From Mimachlamys varia (lineage: Eukaryota; Mollusca; Bivalvia; Pectinida; Pectinidae), in contig OX392527.1 in the NCBI GenBank assembly GCA_947623455.1, forward strand, positions 53,426,401-53,490,400: 64,000 nt of DNA, in the 5' to 3' direction. The notes under the pieces were generated by a model that worked only from the letters and a program-made list of their open reading frames with translations, ran no database searches and was not told where the DNA came from. The position numbers were made by a program, and so were the translations under genes. This document shows, piece by piece, positions 61,601 to 64,000 of this stretch (positions are counted from its first letter, which is position 1; every line of letters begins with the position of its first letter).

Positions 61601-63157
61601 GGTTAGAGTGTGTGTGGAGGGACGGGGTTGAGTGTGTGTGGAGGGACGGGGTTGAGTGTGTGTGGATTTTGCACATTTCCAGTCTTTGATAATGCTTCTC
61701 AATGTAAAAGTAGGTCAGTCCCTCTTGAAAATGAAGTCTCCAAGTGAAAAGAGAGATGTACAACACATGACAATGTTACACAATCGCATAGATGTACTTA
61801 TTCAATAGGCATAATACAGACCGTAATTACAAGTATATGGAAAACGAAAATACAGGTCATGATGCAGCAGTAGATGAACCGAATACAAAATTGATGTGGA
61901 CAAAATTATAGATATATTTTCGGTCAAATCCAAAATATCAAGGATAAAGGCAAAACATGAAGTAGACACTTCTTATAATTGATACAGCAGCATATATGTT
62001 TCTGGATTGTAACTGAGTTTAGAATATTGTGCACTTACTCTTCAGCTAGGCAACCTAGGGGTTCAAATTCTCAATTGGACAAGAAAAGGTCGGTATATGT
62101 TATACCTAACCAATAACCTGATTCTGCACATTAATGAGGATAAACTGTACATTGAAAAGTAATATTTTTGTTTTAATTTTAGATAGAAGCTGTTGAAGAA
62201 ACTCGACAAAAACGCACAGAAATTCTTCGGGTATGTTCTTGAATGTCAACTGTCTTACACTGGTTAGAATTAGGTTCAATTATTTAAAGAAGTTGGTCGA
62301 AGATATGGAGACAGGATATACATACATAAAAATAGGCTGCTAGTTGCAGTTGCTGAAATGTAATTAAATTATAAACTACAATTTACTTCTTTGTATATCA
62401 CATTAAACAATGTCAAAGCTATGTACACGTATATATCTCTATAACTTTCATTGGCATTCTGATCTCTGGCCTATCCTTGTATCTATTCCAGATTTAATGG
62501 TGTGGTGGGAGGCACCTGTATTAATATATCGGAATGTGACATTAAGAGAAACATGTTTTTCCAATAAATCTAGTGCATTTCCAATCTCTATAACTAAAAG
62601 TAAGCTATATAATGTACATATGAAGATGTTTCAATATATAGATAACATCATTTCAATTAAAAATCATTTTGGGGTATATTTTTTTTTCTATGCAACATTT
62701 TGTACATGTTGTATCTGAAATAAATGGGAATTACATCATTTTCTGTATATTTTATGTGATTGGTTAAGAGAAACATGATATCAAGAGGAATTCACCTCAA
62801 AATACATGATATTAACCAAATAAAATTACATTGAATATATAGAGAGAAAAATGGTGCTTGGGAAAAACATGATATAAAGAGAAATGTGATATTAACAGGA
62901 GTGATATTAGGTGGAGTCCACTGTATTTGATGGATGGTGAAGTCTCTAAAAAAGTGCCCTCCCGCCCCTCCCACATACAATGTACATGTAGGTAATTCTG
63001 GAAGAATGAATGAATTTTCCAATCAGCTTTTTATCGTATATGTGCACTTCGAACAGATGGATACTGTTTTATTTATTGAACAATATTGATTCCAGACAAA
63101 GAGAAACATTAAGGAAAGCAGGACTGAGCTGTCAGAGCTACAACAGAAAAACATGAG
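52577..63157 (+). CDS. Nuclear coiled-coil protein gene, possibly CENP-U-like; nine exons, 3' end outside window
   Basis: Exons 52577-52617, 53500-53602, 54087-54222, 56068-57332, 59876-60101, 60702-60810, 61073-61151, 62183-62230 and 63096-63157 join in phase into about 689 codons. The protein starts MSKPFSSMFARRYSKRQVTN, has a long acidic and Ser/Arg/Lys-rich disordered middle, a basic cluster (KSPRKRRRS), then a Leu-rich heptad region (SVLDLDLVLNDLDDKLEEA onward) with a conserved-looking Trp just before it. This order, and the Trp followed by a DLDLVL-type helix and long coiled coil, recalls inner-kinetochore CENP-U. That is an inference from pattern memory, not alignment; another nuclear coiled-coil protein is possible. 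Splice phases are the main support for the gene model. Confidence 0.7.
53500..53602 (+). CDS. Coiled-coil gene exon 2
   Basis: Acceptor CATTGTTTCAG|AAAGCG, donor GCTAAG|GTAGTC. It encodes KRQVTNRDFNFVRDWNADSS followed by a Ser/Asp-rich tail (DGRSSDNHDTFSAK). Too short to stand out as an open frame; found from splice sites and phase. Confidence 0.65.
54087..54222 (+). CDS. Coiled-coil gene exon 3
   Basis: Acceptor AAAATATAG|GTAACT (phase 0), donor GCAAGGG|GTAGGT (phase 1). It encodes VTPRAQYIISSSKPSPAHG, then IPELSDLIGSSPIPVVIQ and SPPARG. A second GT four bases later (GTAG|GTAACT) would change the phase, and only the first joins exon 4 in frame. The segment CACCTGCAAGGGGTAGGTAA spanning the junction is the seed of the following 45-bp array. 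Confidence 0.65.
54211..55560 (+). repeat. 45-bp array built from the exon 3 5' splice site (about 26 copies)
   Basis: The unit is TCACCAGCCATCAGGGGTAG, GTAACTCTCATTTGTCATTA, CTTAG (45 bp). Its first half matches the end of exon 3 and the donor (CACCTGCAAGG-GGTAGGTAAC). Copies next to the exon (54222-54590) are diverged and of uneven length; those from 54590 on are regular. The 265-residue open frame here is in a different phase from exon 3 and is not taken as coding. Confidence 0.93.
56068..57332 (+). CDS. Coiled-coil gene exon 4: acidic, disordered region
   Basis: Acceptor GATAATTCAG|CAATTC (phase 1), donor GCTTCA|GTAAGTTT (phase 0). It encodes 421 residues with no recognisable fold: a Glu/Asp block with EEVADEEDEEEM repeats near the start, then mixed Ser/Arg/Asp/Glu sequence with short duplications (KSPRKNLNKSPRQNLNKS). 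Purine-rich codon use separates it sharply from flanking intron DNA. The open frame runs past the donor into a run of about 15 G and stops at 57383; the strong GTAAGT makes splicing before that more likely. Confidence 0.8.
57388..59893 (+). repeat. 30-bp array built from the exon 5 3' splice site (about 83 copies)
   Basis: The unit is GATAATGATCCAGTCTTCTA then TGTATTGTCA. Each copy has a TTCTATGTATTGTCAG acceptor-like segment followed by ATAATGATCCAG, which is how exon 5 begins. Two plus-strand frames are open through long stretches (10-residue units MIQSSMYCQI or DNDPVFYVLS), producing an 856-residue open frame that switches frame near 58780. It starts right after a run of about 15 G. Confidence 0.95.
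59876..60101 (+). CDS. Coiled-coil gene exon 5: basic linker
   Basis: The last copy of the 30-bp array supplies the acceptor GTATTGTCAG|ATAATG and the donor is GAACCTG|GTAAGA (phase 1). It encodes IMIQSSVNHTPLTTKSPRK, a basic RRRSLVNS patch, an acidic stretch and KQTKISFSSETKKSDKKKRK. The frame is open back to 59459, so upstream array copies of the acceptor would add in-frame 10-residue units. Which CAG is used cannot be decided from sequence. Confidence 0.75.
60382..60613 (+). mobile_element. tRNA-derived SINE with target-site duplication
   Basis: The 5' part has a polymerase III A box (TGGTGCAGTGGATAGCGC) and a degenerate B box (GGTATGATTCC) in a tRNA-like frame. A central block (GTGGGTTTTCTCCGGTTACT, then CCGGTTTCCTCC) follows, of a kind shared by many invertebrate SINEs, and an A-rich tail. 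AAAATACACT directly precedes (60372-60381) and follows (60614-60623) the element, a clean target-site duplication. It lies in intron 5 of the coiled-coil gene. Confidence 0.88.
60702..60810 (+). CDS. Coiled-coil gene exon 6: Trp and first coiled-coil helix
   Basis: Acceptor TATTATCTTTACAG|TACACC (phase 1), donor GAGGCCAG|GTACTT (phase 2). It encodes VHQLGLWQGEMDKRYKKS followed by VLDLDLVLNDLDDKLEEA, an amphipathic helix with Leu/Val at heptad positions. This is the segment most reminiscent of the CENP-U C-terminal region. Confidence 0.75.
61073..61151 (+). CDS. Coiled-coil gene exon 7
   Basis: Acceptor TTTTCTTTTCTCGTAG|TGAGGG (phase 2), donor AAGACA|GTAAGT (phase 0). It encodes SEGHLLTTMKKKECQLLSHI then RKKVTKT, continuing the helical region with basic residues. 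Strong polypyrimidine tract and donor. Confidence 0.75.
61205..61672 (+). repeat. 24-bp G-rich array (about 19 copies)
   Basis: The unit is GGAGGGACGGGGTTGAGTGT then GTGT. The plus strand has repeated GGAGGG and GGGG runs; T-G and C-G variants alternate. It lies in intron 7 of the coiled-coil gene. The open frames in it are repeat artefacts. Confidence 0.93.
62183..62230 (+). CDS. Coiled-coil gene exon 8 (48 bp)
   Basis: Acceptor TTTTAATTTTAG|ATAGAA, donor CTTCGG|GTATGT, phase 0 at both ends. It encodes IEAVEETRQKRTEILR, exactly 16 residues of helical heptad sequence. The small size is compensated by good splice sites and a matching phase. Confidence 0.7.
62624..62923. mobile_element. Truncated relative of the pogo-like TIR element
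   Basis: It is similar along its length to 40579-40850 and ends in GATATTAGGTGGAGTCCACTG, again next to TA. A further fragment with the same ending (AAGAGGAGTGCACTGTA) is at about 6286-6358. It lies in intron 8 of the coiled-coil gene. Confidence 0.6.
63096..63157 (+). CDS. Coiled-coil gene exon 9 (last exon in window)
   Basis: Acceptor ATTGATTCCAG|ACAAAG (phase 0), donor ACATGAG|GTTTGT (phase 2). It encodes TKRNIKESRTELSELQQKNM. The coiled coil continues and the reading frame is still open, so the gene must extend beyond the right edge of the window. Confidence 0.7.
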
Positions 63158-63487
63158 GTTTGTCTATTGTATACTACATCCTATAACAGGTCTCTATCAT
63201 TCCAGACTATTTGTGTCTATATTTGTAACTTTTTCTTACATCTATCTGTCTATTTCACTCCAAAAGATAAAAAGACTCCTTCATGCCCAGATGTGTAGCC
63301 TAGGGTATGCATGGAAGAGTGATTTTCTATAATAAGCAGTGATGTCATGCAGTATGTTATGGGGTATAAGATAGAAAATCCTTACACCACTATTCTTACC
63401 CAGGACACTTCTGTCATTCATGTACAGGAATTAATGGCAGAAATCATAAGATGTTGGTAATTTTAAACATTTTTTTTTAATAATTGT

Positions 63488-64000
63488 AGATTTTTAGCCC
63501 ACCATCATCAGATGGTGGGCTATTCAAATCACTTTGCATTCGTGGTCTTTGGTCTGTTGTCCATCCCCCGTCCATCCTTAAACAACTATTATTGTTATAT
63601 TTTAAGATGTACTGTATGGATCTTTCCTTTATTGTGTATAAATATGTTGCTATAAATAGAAATTATTTTTCCGTGCGATAACTTGAGTTTCCTTGTGCCA
63701 ATCAAACTCAAACTTCATACAGTGCTTCCTTACAAAAAATGCTCACTTGGAATTGCTTTTCAGGGTCAAAGGTCAAGGTCACTGTTGCTATAAATAGAAA
63801 ATCAGTTTCCATGCAGTAACTCGAGTTTTCTTGTGCCAATCAAACTCAAACTTCATAGAGTGCTTCCTTACCAAAAGTGCTTGCTTGAGATTGCTTTTCA
63901 GAGTCAAAAGGCAAAGGTCAAGGTCATTGTTGCTATAAATAGAAAATCGGTTTCCATGCGATAAGTTGAGTTTCCTTGTGCCAATCAAACTCAAACTTCA
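63488..64000 (+). repeat. Third element family: AGCCCACCATC hairpin and ~140-bp units
   Basis: It begins with the perfect hairpin AGCCCACCATC-ATCA-GATGGTGGGCT, then TTCGTGGTCTTTGGTCTGTT. Three units of about 140 bp follow (GTTGCTATAAATAGAAAATC, TTCCTTGTGCCAATCAAACT, GGTCAAAGGTCAAGGTCAC) and run off the window. The architecture (end hairpin plus GGTCAAGGTCA-type units) parallels the AAGAGGCCC family. Confidence 0.65.

Noticed and set aside
61202..61766. Frames rich in CVWRDGVE or HTHSTPSL
   Set aside because: Both strands of a 24-bp simple repeat give open frames; they lie in an intron with good flanking splice sites.

Overview
The window is animal nuclear DNA: AT-rich, intron-rich, full of tandem repeats and small inverted-repeat transposons, with GT-AG introns. 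Several repeat families (the AAGAGGCCC...GGTGAGCTAA element, the AGCCCACCATC hairpin element, a tRNA-derived SINE with a TTTTCTCCGG core) are types I associate with bivalve molluscs. A bivalve is the most likely source; the species cannot be told.

Two protein-coding genes are present. On the minus strand, 44458 down to 18267, a complete 12-exon gene for a peptide O-xylosyltransferase (invertebrate type, with a WSC domain) can be assembled by hand. All splice phases agree and give an 892-residue protein: N-terminal membrane anchor, stem, WSC domain, GT14 catalytic domain and C-terminal xylosyltransferase domain. It should start glycosaminoglycan chains in the Golgi. On the plus strand, from 52577 and running off the right end, is a gene with nine visible exons. 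It encodes a nuclear-looking protein with an acidic, Ser/Arg-rich disordered middle and a C-terminal coiled coil. Its pattern is reminiscent of the kinetochore protein CENP-U, but this is tentative. The two genes are divergent and about 8 kb apart. A decayed mariner (49274-50612) and an ATC-rich satellite lie between them.

Layout: 1-8.1 kb, no gene, a foldback element and two hairpin-ended repeat elements with long internal repeats; 8.1-15.2 kb, three unrelated satellites (39/38, 32 and 34 bp units); 15.2-18.3 kb, no gene; 18.3-44.5 kb, the xylosyltransferase gene with large repeat-filled introns, including a 5.1 kb array of 25-bp units that carries an internal 2315-bp duplication; 44.5-52.6 kb, intergenic; 52.6-64 kb, the coiled-coil gene with three introns holding large arrays.

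The most unusual observation is that five separate minisatellites abut an exon and are built from the exon/intron junction itself. Xylosyltransferase introns 2, 4 and 6 and coiled-coil-gene intron 3 each contain about 12 to 27 copies of their own 5' splice site. Coiled-coil-gene intron 4 contains about 80 copies of its own 3' splice site. Two of these arrays (45 and 30 bp) keep the reading frame, so use of alternative copies would insert whole numbers of short peptide repeats.
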